From NCBI GenBank assembly GCA_944389935.1, contig CALXOE010000004.1, positions 62,001-126,000 of the forward strand: DNA of 64,000 bases, written 5' to 3'. A program made the position numbers and the translations under genes. A model generated the notes under the pieces. It saw only the letters and a program-made list of their open reading frames with translations. It had not been told where the DNA came from and made no database searches. This stretch comes from an uncultured Victivallis sp. GTDB taxonomy: Bacteria > Verrucomicrobiota > Lentisphaeria > Victivallales > Victivallaceae. How positions within the stretch are numbered: the stretch's first letter is position 1; every line of letters begins with the position of its first letter. Shown here piece by piece: positions 1-7,959 of this stretch.

Positions 1-73
1 GGAAATTCCGGTGAATCGTCTGGAATCCACCTCCGGCAGTCTCGGGAAATTCTGGTGTCGCGCCAACAAATAG
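1..73 (+). CDS. 3' end of an upstream gene (partial, unidentified)
   Basis: Frame 2 from the window edge stays open for 23 codons and stops at a TAG (71-73). The visible tail reads EIPVNRLESTSGSLGKFWC and then RANK. The stop lies 11 bases before the ATG of the GH5 gene, a spacing typical of an operon. Too little is visible to name the family. The frame of the GH5 gene is also open to the edge, so this tail could be a chance frame. Confidence 0.35.
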   Translation, partial: EIPVNRLESTSGSLGKFWCRANK

Positions 74-84
74 GATATCGCGGA

Positions 85-1623
85 ATGATCGGGAAAATCA
101 TCGGCTGTGCAGCGGGGCTGTTTCTAGCCGCTGCTCTCAGCGCGGAAGTCGTTTATGAGACCGACTTTCGCGGAGAGGGACGGCAGGGCTGGACTCTGCC
201 GGCCGGTACCGCCTGGGTGGAAGAAGCGGGACGCGCCGCACTGGAAGCGGCAGTCCCCGGCGACCGTCAGACGAAAGGGAGGGTGACGGCGGAACTGCCG
301 TTCGACCTGAGCAGTTATCGCGGCTGCCCGATGCGGCTGACCGTCCAGTGCCGGGCGGAGAAGGTCTCCCGTCCGCCGGAGGAGTGGAATGGCATCAAAT
401 TCATGCTCCACTACAAAAAGGACGGGAGGCCGGTCTGGCGTTCCCCGTCAGGATTGTACGGGAGTTTCGACTGGAAAGTTCTGGAAATCTCCTTTGTGGT
501 GCCGGAGGGAGTCGAGGGGGGAAAACTCATGCTGGGGCTGGAGAACAGCTCCGGCCGGGTATGGTTCCGCGATCTGAAGATCGAAGTCGAAAAGATCGAA
601 ACCCTCTTTCCGGTCCCGGAATTGCCGGATGGTTTCCGCGCCGCATATTCGGAGCGGGTGAGACGGCAACCGCCGCTGCGCGGCACGATGTCCCCCGCCA
701 GATACCGGGCGGAGGACCTCGATGAGCTGGCGTCCTGGGGAGCCAATGTGATCCGCTGGCAGCTCGTGCGCAACTGGGGAAAACAGAATTCAGACCGCGA
801 AATCGAGGAATACCGACGCTGGATCGATTCCAAAATCGAGGAACTCGACCGCGTACTCGAACACGCCGAACGGGTCGGTTTGAAAGTCATCATCGACCTG
901 CACTCCCCTCCCGGCGGACGTTCCCCTGAGGTCATGCTCTTCCACCAGAAACCCTATCTGGATCTCTTCATCGAGACCTGGCGGAAGATCGCCGGACGGT
1001 TTCGGGGACGCAGAGCCCTGTGGGGATATGATCTTCTCAATGAGCCGATGCAGTCGCAGCCCGCCAGGGTCGATTACCTGACAGCGCAGCGCCTCGCGGC
1101 GGAGGCCATCCGGGAGATTGATCCGGAAACTCCGATCATCATCGAATCAAATGACTGGTGCTCCGCCCCGGCATTCCGTTACCTCGCACCGCTGCCGTTG
1201 AAAAATATCATTTATCAGGTGCATATGTATTGGCCCGGAGGATACACGCACCAGCAGGTCGGAAACACCTGGGGAGTGGACAGCCGGGAGAAGCTGACCG
1301 CCTACCCGGACCGGACCTATCATCGGGAAGCGCTCAAAAACTATCTGCAGCCGGTGCGGGATTTCCAGTTGAAGTACGGTGCGAGAATCTATGTCGGGGA
1401 GTTTTCAGCCGTGCGCTGGGCGCCGGGCGCGGATCGGTATCTCGAGGACTGCATCTCGATCTTTGAAGAGTATGGATGGGATTGGAGCTATCACGCTTTC
1501 CGCGAATGGTCCGGCTGGAGCGTCGAACATTCCGAGGATCCGAGGGTCACCGGCCGGGTCGACGGAGAGACCGCACGCAAGAAAGTCCTGCTCAAATATT
1601 TCAAGCGCAACACAAGGCCGTGA
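85..1623 (+). CDS. Secreted glycoside hydrolase family 5 (cellulase-like)
   Basis: Predicted exported endo-acting beta-glycanase of clan GH-A. The protein of 512 residues begins with a signal peptide (MIGKIIGCAAGLFLAAALSA). A beta-rich, carbohydrate-binding-like segment spans about residues 24-165, followed by the GH5 barrel. Seen landmarks are the DLHSPPG strand (about 271-277), the acid/base Glu in LLNEP (E320) and the nucleophile Glu in YVGEFS (E439). The ATG at 85 is preferred over an in-frame GTG at 55 because it begins directly with the signal peptide. The substrate cannot be told from sequence; GH5 covers cellulose, mannan and related glucans. A strong hairpin follows the stop. Confidence 0.85.
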   Translation: MIGKIIGCAAGLFLAAALSAEVVYETDFRGEGRQGWTLPAGTAWVEEAGRAALEAAVPGDRQTKGRVTAELPFDLSSYRGCPMRLTVQCRAEKVSRPPEEWNGIKFMLHYKKDGRPVWRSPSGLYGSFDWKVLEISFVVPEGVEGGKLMLGLENSSGRVWFRDLKIEVEKIETLFPVPELPDGFRAAYSERVRRQPPLRGTMSPARYRAEDLDELASWGANVIRWQLVRNWGKQNSDREIEEYRRWIDSKIEELDRVLEHAERVGLKVIIDLHSPPGGRSPEVMLFHQKPYLDLFIETWRKIAGRFRGRRALWGYDLLNEPMQSQPARVDYLTAQRLAAEAIREIDPETPIIIESNDWCSAPAFRYLAPLPLKNIIYQVHMYWPGGYTHQQVGNTWGVDSREKLTAYPDRTYHREALKNYLQPVRDFQLKYGARIYVGEFSAVRWAPGADRYLEDCISIFEEYGWDWSYHAFREWSGWSVEHSEDPRVTGRVDGETARKKVLLKYFKRNTRP

Positions 1624-1650
1624 GGACGGACAGGGATGGAAGCACCCGGC

Positions 1651-1695
1651 AACGGAGTTTCCCGGAAAAAACAGGGAATTCCGGGAAACTCCGTT
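1651..1695 (+). terminator. 17-bp perfect hairpin after the GH5 gene
   Basis: A perfect inverted repeat of 17 bp (AACGGAGTTTCCCGGAA at 1651-1667 and its complement at 1679-1695) encloses an 11-base loop 27 bases after the GH5 stop. There is no T-run behind it, so it may act as a Rho-independent stop of poor quality, an mRNA 3' stabiliser or a binding site. Its right arm ends inside the next gene's predicted -35 box. Confidence 0.45.
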
Positions 1696-1722
1696 GACTT
1701 TCCTCCTCATCCGCGGTATCTT
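1694..1722 (+). promoter_or_regulatory. Promoter for the zinc-ribbon membrane protein
   Basis: TTGACT (1694-1699), a 17-base spacer and TATCTT (1717-1722) make a good sigma-70-like promoter. Transcription would start near 1729, about 23 bases before the ATG at 1752, with GGAGA (about 1740-1744) as ribosome binding site. Confidence 0.55.
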
Positions 1723-1751
1723 ATGCGGACAACAACCGCGGAGAATGAAAC

Positions 1752-2972
1752 ATGCCCGATGCCGAATGGCTCAATCGCTGCCCGCGCTGCGGCGCACGGC
1801 GCGACAATATAAAAGTCTGTAAAATTCTCCGGATCACCTGCCTGTTCATCGCCGTCGAATGGCGGGAACTGCTGCTGACAGGGTGTCCGGAGTGCCTGAG
1901 GCGCGAATTGAACCGCCATCTCTGGAGAAGTCTGCTCCCGGCCAATCTGCTCTGGCCGTTCACGATTCTGCCGGGAACCCTCGCCGCCCGGAAACTTCTG
2001 GAGAAACCCGGTCACTCGCCGGAGTGGTTGAATCTCGTCGAAACGGCCGAAAGGAATGAAACAGAAATCGCCGCCAATGCGCAGATTTCCGAAACGCCGC
2101 CGCCACCACTTTCCGTGGCGACTGTCACCCGCCATCGCCATGGAACGCCGTATCGCCCGCCGGAGGGGAAATGTGGAAAAGCCTTTCCCGTCGCCGCGCT
2201 GGCGTGGGCGCTCTTCGCGATTCCCGCGGGAAGTTTTCTCTACGCGCTGGTGAACTTCTTCGTCCCATATATCTCGGTCGTCATTGCCGCGCTCTTCCTG
2301 CTGGCGGCAGTGAACGGGTGCGGCATCGCGCTGCTCGCGAAATGGTGCGGCTGCCGTTCGCAGAGAGTCCGGATTCTCACGGCGCTCGCACTCGGAATCT
2401 GGTCGCTTTATCTCGCCTGGGTCGGATGGGTGTGGATCCTCAATGAGTTCTGGAGTCTCGGGCTCATCTTCGATCCGCTGCGACTCGGGCGCGTGATCGG
2501 ATTTCTCGCCGAGGACGGTATCCGCAGCATGGGCGACCGGATCGTCGGCGCGTGGGAGTGGTACACCTACTGGACGCTCGAAGCGCTCGTTCTGATTCTC
2601 ACTCCGCTCCTCATCGTCCGGAAACCGCGCCGCGGGAAACTGCTCTGCCCGGAATGCGGGAGGGAACTCAAACGGCTTTTCACCCTGCGACAGCGGGATC
2701 TCCCCGCGGAGTTGCCGCAGCTCCGGGACGAGTTCAGGCGCGGCGACTTCACCCGTTTTGAAACCCTCCCGCTGCGCAGCGGAAACAGCTACCTTGAAGT
2801 CGAAATCCTGCACTGCCCGGCATGCCGGAACGACTATGTCGCAAACATCACGGCAGTGGCCGAGCGCCTCGACAACCAATGCCGCCCCTCCCCCGCCCGG
2901 ATTCCAGTGGTGCCGCCCGTCTATCTCGGAGCGGACGAAACGGCGGAGCTCTCCCGGCGGCGGCGGCAATAG
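1752..2972 (+). CDS. Membrane protein with three CxxC zinc-ribbon motifs (unknown function)
   Basis: No family was recognised. The 406-residue protein has CPRC (10-13) and CPEC (45-48) near the N-terminus, then hydrophobic helices around residues 140-290. A second cysteine-rich tail carries CPECG (about 300) and CPAC (about 355). The CxxC pairs could build metal-binding knuckles on the cytoplasmic side of a membrane domain. The gene has its own promoter and ends 10 bases from the stop of the convergent membrane protein gene. The C-terminus ends in an arginine-rich tail. Naming a job would be guesswork. Confidence 0.7.
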   Translation: MPDAEWLNRCPRCGARRDNIKVCKILRITCLFIAVEWRELLLTGCPECLRRELNRHLWRSLLPANLLWPFTILPGTLAARKLLEKPGHSPEWLNLVETAERNETEIAANAQISETPPPPLSVATVTRHRHGTPYRPPEGKCGKAFPVAALAWALFAIPAGSFLYALVNFFVPYISVVIAALFLLAAVNGCGIALLAKWCGCRSQRVRILTALALGIWSLYLAWVGWVWILNEFWSLGLIFDPLRLGRVIGFLAEDGIRSMGDRIVGAWEWYTYWTLEALVLILTPLLIVRKPRRGKLLCPECGRELKRLFTLRQRDLPAELPQLRDEFRRGDFTRFETLPLRSGNSYLEVEILHCPACRNDYVANITAVAERLDNQCRPSPARIPVVPPVYLGADETAELSRRRRQ

Positions 2973-2982
2973 AGCGGATCGA

Positions 2983-4614
2983 CTACGATCCGCGCCTCCC
3001 CGGAGGCAACAGCGGCCGGAACGTCTCAAGTCCGCTCTTTACAAGCATTTCAAGAACAGCATCGAGATTGTCGCGGTCGACGGGGAGAAGATTCGCCGTT
3101 TTCACCCGCGCGATTCTCACAGCGTCGTCCCCCGGCTGCCGGAGCTCTTCCGGAAGCAGCGAGGCGAGATCAAGATGGTCGCGTTTGAGCGCGGCAATCC
3201 CGGCCCCGAGCAGCCTCCCGTCGCGGATCGCCTCGAACGCCTCGCGGAACTCCATCGCAGTGATCTCCGTCACGAAAATCGCAGGCCGCTCCTCTTTCGG
3301 GCGCTGCCATAACGCGGTACCGGTCCATGCTTTCCAGCCTGCGCTGAACGAAAAGAATGCAGCCGCGTCCCCGATTTTTCCGAACGAAGCATCCAGTGCG
3401 GCGGAAGTCAGGCCATCCGCGACAAAGATCGGCGTCACGCCGGCGGCCTCGGCCTGTTCCCGGAGCGGCCCGGTCACAATCTCCGCCGCCTCGTCATATT
3501 CCGCCGTACGGCCGAAACGCTCCGAAACCCCGATGATGACCCGTTTCCCGGCGCAATGCTTCTTCATAACCTGAACGAGAAACGGGATTTTCGGCACATG
3601 GCTGCGCAGAAGCTGGCGTCTCACCTCCCACTGGTAACCGTTCATCTCCAGAAGCCGGTCGAAACTTCTGCGCTCAGGACTCCGGAGTCCGAGCAGATCA
3701 AGCAGAGTCGAAACATACCTGGAGGAATAAACCGCCACGATCGCCGCCCATGGGATCCACTCGGGGAGCAATCCGCACAACCCGGTCACAGCCGGAAGCA
3801 GATAAAGCAGATACTTCGTCACCAACCGGTTGCGTGCGGCTACGGCAGCATCCCGCTCCTGCGGAGACGGCTCTCCGGGGTTCGGGATCGCCGCCTCCAT
3901 CCGGATCTTCCACGGATTGGCGAAACACTGCACAATCCGGTTTGCGGAACGCAGCGCGATCCAGCCGAACAGCGCCTGAGCGAATGTCACGTAACGCGCG
4001 CCCGCCAGACCGACCGCGATCCAGAAAGTGACCAGCCCGAAGTAAGTCGTCAGAAACAAATAGAGCCGAACCGGCGCCGTGAGCTTCCGCACAGGACGCC
4101 AGAGCGGCTTGCACAGCGGCTTCTCCGGACTCCGGTCGAACTCTTCCAGCAGAGAGTCGTCCCAGTCGTGCCCCTGCGGAGACCAGCCGCCGGAAGAGGC
4201 GGCGCGACCATCGCCGCCGCGCACGATGAGTTTTTTCTTCACAAGGTCGGCTGCCGCCACGATTTCGCCGTCGGCCTCGAGCCGGACCCGTCTGCCGTCC
4301 GGCGCCCAGACAAAACGGAAACAGCGGAAACGCCTCCCCGCCTCCTCCCGCGTGAATACCCGCACCCGGTCGAGAGGAGGATCGGGAAACGTGCAGCGGC
4401 ACGCCTCAAGCCAGATTCCCGCCGCATCGACCCGCAGCCGCAGCAGCGGCGGATTCCCGGATTCATATCCGAACCCGTTCGGGAAACCATAGACCGTCAC
4501 GGGTTTCAAGGCGTTCCAGTGGAACGGCTCTTCGCCGCAGAGGGTGAAAACCATCTCCGCATCCGCCCCGCTGCCGCCACTGATATAAAACAGCATGCAC
4601 CCGAGCCGATCCAC
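2983..4614 (-). CDS. Hypothetical membrane protein, 543 residues
   Basis: No family was recognised. The first half (about residues 1-175) is soluble. Two hydrophobic clusters follow, around 180-220 (including YLFLTTYFGLVTFWIAVGLA) and 270-300, and the C-terminal part (about 330-543) is again soluble. A GTG start at 4614 is chosen because GGGAGG lies five bases upstream; an internal ATG at 4596 has no such site. The gene lies 21 bases after the heptosyltransferase stop on the same strand, so the two are probably co-transcribed, which hints at an envelope role. That link is inference only. Confidence 0.7.
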   Translation of the reverse strand: MDRLGCMLFYISGGSGADAEMVFTLCGEEPFHWNALKPVTVYGFPNGFGYESGNPPLLRLRVDAAGIWLEACRCTFPDPPLDRVRVFTREEAGRRFRCFRFVWAPDGRRVRLEADGEIVAAADLVKKKLIVRGGDGRAASSGGWSPQGHDWDDSLLEEFDRSPEKPLCKPLWRPVRKLTAPVRLYLFLTTYFGLVTFWIAVGLAGARYVTFAQALFGWIALRSANRIVQCFANPWKIRMEAAIPNPGEPSPQERDAAVAARNRLVTKYLLYLLPAVTGLCGLLPEWIPWAAIVAVYSSRYVSTLLDLLGLRSPERRSFDRLLEMNGYQWEVRRQLLRSHVPKIPFLVQVMKKHCAGKRVIIGVSERFGRTAEYDEAAEIVTGPLREQAEAAGVTPIFVADGLTSAALDASFGKIGDAAAFFSFSAGWKAWTGTALWQRPKEERPAIFVTEITAMEFREAFEAIRDGRLLGAGIAALKRDHLDLASLLPEELRQPGDDAVRIARVKTANLLPVDRDNLDAVLEMLVKSGLETFRPLLPPGRRGS

Positions 4615-4635
4615 TTGAGCCTCCCGCAGTCGGCG

Positions 4636-5778
4636 CTACTGCGCCGCGGTTTTCCGCACCCGGCAGGTTCGTTCCGCAACAATCGCATCCATCTCGGCGA
4701 TCGCCATCGCGGGCGTGATCGCCCGGATGCACTTCTGATCCCCGGAGGGGCACTCGCGCCGGAAGCAGGGAGAACACTCCAGTTTCTCGTAAAGCAGATG
4801 CCAGTTTGCGCCGATCGGACCGGTCGCGGTGTAGTCAGTCGGTCCGAATACCGCGACGCCGGGGCGTCCCAGTGCGGCGGCAAGATGCATGATTCCCGAA
4901 TCGTTCGCCACGCAGAGCACCGAATTTTTCAAAAGATGCATGAGTTCGATCAGGGAAGTCCGCCCGGACAGGTTATATGCCTTGCGCGCGTCAAGTCCGG
5001 CAATGACCTCGTCACCGATCGCACGCTCGGACTCCGAACCGAGCACCACGGCGATTCCCCCCTGTGCGATCCAGTGCGCGGCCACTTCCCGGAAACACTC
5101 GCCCGGCCACCGTTTCGCCGCGCCATAAGCTGCGCCGGAGGCGATCGTCAGCAATTTCGGGTGAGCGCAAAGCGCCGTGATCTGAGCGGGCAATTCGTCA
5201 GCCTCGGGCGTCAGCCGGAACTCCGGCAGTGCGCCGTCCCAGGCGGGGGCGCCGAGAGCGGAAGCGATTGCAAGATAGCGGTTCGCATGGTGGATCTCCG
5301 CCGGCGCCCGATCCGGCCGGGGTGGAAACGCGAAAGCACGCCGCAGCAGAAACGATCGGCAGCGGGCCTTCGCTCCGTAAAGATTCGAGACTCCGGCCAG
5401 ATACATGGTCAACGCATCCCGGAACGAGTTGTTGAACAGCACCCCGATCCCGAAGCGCTGCTGCCGCAACGCAAGGAACTCTTCCCGACTCCACGCCTTG
5501 TGCACCTGTTCCAGACCGAGCACGCCGTCCACAAACGGCAGCGCATGATAAAGCGCCCTCTGCCCGGCCGGAGCAATGCAGAAAAGGGCGCAGTTCGCGG
5601 GAACGATCTTCCGCAGCTGTCCGAGCGCCGGCAGAGCCATCACCGCGTCGCCGAGATGGTTCGGCATACGCACGACCATTCCGTTGCGCCACATGTCGTG
5701 ACGGAGCGGAATCACCTCGAACTGCGGCGACGGGAACTCCCGCCGGATATCCAGAAAATGAACCGGGCGCGCCTCCAT
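4636..5778 (-). CDS. Glycosyltransferase family 9 (ADP-heptose:LPS heptosyltransferase-like)
   Basis: GT9 enzymes move heptose from ADP-heptose onto the lipopolysaccharide inner core at the cytoplasmic face of the inner membrane. The 380-residue protein shows the N-terminal RMPNHLGDAVMALPAL segment (about 38-53), typical of WaaC/WaaF. It also has the C-terminal nucleotide-sugar region with NDSGIMHLAAALGRPGVAVF (about 292-311) followed by GPTD. A late cluster of cysteines (CSPCFRREC, then C further on) is common in the WaaF/RfaF branch. AAGGAG precedes the ATG at 11 bases, which is rather far. The presence of GT9 supports a Gram-negative envelope. The exact acceptor is not known. Confidence 0.85.
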   Translation of the reverse strand: MEARPVHFLDIRREFPSPQFEVIPLRHDMWRNGMVVRMPNHLGDAVMALPALGQLRKIVPANCALFCIAPAGQRALYHALPFVDGVLGLEQVHKAWSREEFLALRQQRFGIGVLFNNSFRDALTMYLAGVSNLYGAKARCRSFLLRRAFAFPPRPDRAPAEIHHANRYLAIASALGAPAWDGALPEFRLTPEADELPAQITALCAHPKLLTIASGAAYGAAKRWPGECFREVAAHWIAQGGIAVVLGSESERAIGDEVIAGLDARKAYNLSGRTSLIELMHLLKNSVLCVANDSGIMHLAAALGRPGVAVFGPTDYTATGPIGANWHLLYEKLECSPCFRRECPSGDQKCIRAITPAMAIAEMDAIVAERTCRVRKTAAQ

Positions 5779-5915
5779 AATTGCGCGATCTCCTTACCAC
5801 AATAGAAAAAGAAAACAACATTTGTTTTGTCCGGGTAAAATATCATGAAACGGAGTGATTTTCAATCTCCCGGCCGAAAATCTGCGCACTTTTGCAAGAA
5901 AATCCGAGTTTGTGC

Positions 5916-5946
5916 TTGCATTTTCGAGCAAAACAAGGTTTATTAT
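5916..5946 (+). promoter_or_regulatory. Candidate promoter upstream of mreB
   Basis: TTGCAT (5916-5921) and TATTAT (5941-5946) are separated by 19 bases, slightly long. The 221-base gap between the divergent heptosyltransferase and mreB is markedly AT-rich, in contrast to its neighbours. No other feature is seen in the gap. Confidence 0.35.
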
Positions 5947-5999
5947 ATCAATTAAGAATTTTTGTGTATCAAATCCATACAATTCAGGATTCAGGTTCG

Positions 6000-7025
6000 A
6001 TGAGCACTCAATGCGTGGCAAAACTTTTCTCGACCCACATCGGAATTGACCTCGGGACAGCGAACTGTCTGGTCTACGTGCGGGACCTCGGGATTGTTCT
6101 GAACGAACCGTCGGTCGTCGCCATCAAGGAAAGCACCCACGAAGTGCTGAACGTCGGCAGCGAAGCCAAGAGCATGCTCGGCAAATGCCCGGGCAACATC
6201 CGGGCGATCCGCCCGATGAAAGACGGCGTCATTGCGGATTTCGAGATTACCGAAGAGATGCTCCGCTACTTCATCCAGAAAGCGATCCGTTACGTTCCCT
6301 GGCGGAAACGGCTGCTGAGCCCGCGTGTGCTCGTGGCCGTGCCTTCCGGGATCACCGAGGTTGAGAAGCGGGCAGTCAAGGACTCGGCAAAACGGGCCGG
6401 AGCGGGAGAAGTCGTGCTCATTGAGGAGCCGATGGCCGCGGCTGTCGGCGTCGGGCTGCCCGTTGCGGAACCGGCGGGCAGCATGATCGTCGACATCGGC
6501 GGCGGGACGACCGAAGTCGCGGTTATTTCGCTCTCGGGAATCGTCGGAGCAAAGAGCGTACGGGTCGGCGGTGACGAGCTCGACAGCGCAATCACCCAGC
6601 ACCTCAGAAAAGTCTACAATCTCATGATCGGCGAACTGACCGCGGAAGAGATCAAGATCCGGATCGGCAGCGCTTATCCGGTGAAAGACGACGAGAGTCT
6701 GGAAGTCAAGGGTCTCGACCTTGTCTCCCGCGTACCGAAAACCGTCCGGATCACCGCAGCGGAAATCCGAATGGCGCTTCAGGAGCCCGTGACGACGATC
6801 ATTGAGGCGGTCCGGGCAACGCTGGAGCGGTGTCCGCCGGATCTGGCGGCTGATCTTATTGACCGCGGAATCATGCTCGCCGGAGGCGGCGCGCTGTTGA
6901 GCGGTCTCGACAAACTTTTAACGGAAGAAACGGGGTTGCCCGTGTTTGTCTCCGAAGAGCCGCTCAATGCGGTGGCCAAGGGGACCGGCGTCATGCTCCA
7001 GGAAGACAGCATCTGGTCATCGTAA
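6000..7025 (+). CDS. mreB: Rod shape-determining protein MreB
   Basis: MreB is the bacterial actin that forms membrane-bound filaments and positions the cell wall elongation machinery. The 341-residue product has the usual length. It shows the phosphate-1 motif GIDLGTANCLVYV (15-27), EEPMAAAVGVGLP (about 143-155) and the phosphate-2 motif DIGGGTTEVAVISLSG (about 163-178). The ATG at 6000 is chosen over an open extension to 5892 because it places the conserved IGIDLGT at the normal position. Three bases separate it from the next gene, so it is probably the first gene of an operon. mreC, mreD and pbp2, the usual partners, are not next to it here. Confidence 0.95.
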   Translation: MSTQCVAKLFSTHIGIDLGTANCLVYVRDLGIVLNEPSVVAIKESTHEVLNVGSEAKSMLGKCPGNIRAIRPMKDGVIADFEITEEMLRYFIQKAIRYVPWRKRLLSPRVLVAVPSGITEVEKRAVKDSAKRAGAGEVVLIEEPMAAAVGVGLPVAEPAGSMIVDIGGGTTEVAVISLSGIVGAKSVRVGGDELDSAITQHLRKVYNLMIGELTAEEIKIRIGSAYPVKDDESLEVKGLDLVSRVPKTVRITAAEIRMALQEPVTTIIEAVRATLERCPPDLAADLIDRGIMLAGGGALLSGLDKLLTEETGLPVFVSEEPLNAVAKGTGVMLQEDSIWSS

Positions 7026-7027
7026 GA

Positions 7028-7924
7028 ATGAAAATCAATCTGAAATCTCTCCGTCCGGTAGAACTTTCCGACCGGGATTATTTCGAGTCGAAACTCGCAG
7101 AACAGCCGTCTCAGAGTTGTGAATGCAGTTTTGCAAATCTCTACATGTATCAACAGCCTTACGGCATTGAGTTCATCGAGTTGAACGGGCGCATCGTCGT
7201 CTACGAACAGGTGAGCCGGACGATCCACTATCCGATCGGGCCGTGGACCGAACCGGAAGAACTCAGAAAAATCTCCGACGCATTCGTGGAAGCGGGGCTC
7301 ACGGAGGGTGGAATCTATGACGTACCGGAGGAATTCCTCGACCGTCATCCCGACTGCGACCGCTTTTTTGAACTGGAATACGATGAGGGGGCGATCGATT
7401 ATCTCTATTCGATCGAGAAAATCGCGACGTTCTCCGGCCCGAAACTCCGGAAGAAGCACAATCTGGTCAAGCAGTTCCAGACCAACTGGCCTTACGCCGC
7501 GGTGCGCCCGATCACGAAAGAGGAAATTCCGATTGCAGCGCGACTTGCGAAAGAGCTGAACTCGCGGCTTCCTCCGTGTGAATTCCTCGAGGAAGAGGAT
7601 CTGGCGATGAACCGCGCCTGGGAGCATTTCGAGGAGCTCAAGCTCGGAGGAATCATTCTCTACGCGGAGCCGGGATATGCGGCCGGATTTTCGGTTTACA
7701 GCATGCTTTCGCCGGATACGGTGGACATCCACTTTGAAAAAGCCGACCACAGTGCGAAAGGTGCGCCGCAGACCCTCACGTGGCAGCTCGCAATCAAACT
7801 GCGCAACAAGGCGAAATTCATGAACCGCGAACAGGATATGAACGAGGAATCACTGCGCCATGCGAAACGTTCACTCGACCCGGAACGGTTCTTCAAACGT
7901 TACTTCCTGCGCGGAATCAACTGA
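7028..7924 (+). CDS. DUF2156 / phosphatidylglycerol lysyltransferase C-terminal domain protein
   Basis: The 298-residue protein resembles stand-alone copies of the C-terminal domain of MprF-type lysyltransferases (PF09924, DUF2156), a double GNAT fold. In MprF this domain moves an aminoacyl group from tRNA to phosphatidylglycerol. Here no membrane flippase part is fused, so the substrate is open. Seen features are an N-terminal SCECSFANLYMYQ segment (about 30-42) and the C-terminal lysine- and arginine-rich end (SLDPERFFKRYFLRGIN), typical of the family. It follows mreB by two bases, which makes co-translation likely and suggests an envelope role. Confidence 0.75.
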   Translation: MKINLKSLRPVELSDRDYFESKLAEQPSQSCECSFANLYMYQQPYGIEFIELNGRIVVYEQVSRTIHYPIGPWTEPEELRKISDAFVEAGLTEGGIYDVPEEFLDRHPDCDRFFELEYDEGAIDYLYSIEKIATFSGPKLRKKHNLVKQFQTNWPYAAVRPITKEEIPIAARLAKELNSRLPPCEFLEEEDLAMNRAWEHFEELKLGGIILYAEPGYAAGFSVYSMLSPDTVDIHFEKADHSAKGAPQTLTWQLAIKLRNKAKFMNREQDMNEESLRHAKRSLDPERFFKRYFLRGIN

Positions 7925-7959
7925 TCGGAACGGCCACTGCGCCACGGAGGAAGCGGACT

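Noticed and set aside
3556..5805. Plus-strand open frame of 749 codons
   Set aside because: Antisense to the unknown membrane protein and heptosyltransferase genes; composition rich in Arg, Pro, Gln and His, no domain.
5892..5999. N-terminal extension of MreB from an upstream start
   Set aside because: Would add 36 residues before the conserved IGIDLGT and cross the AT-rich promoter region.
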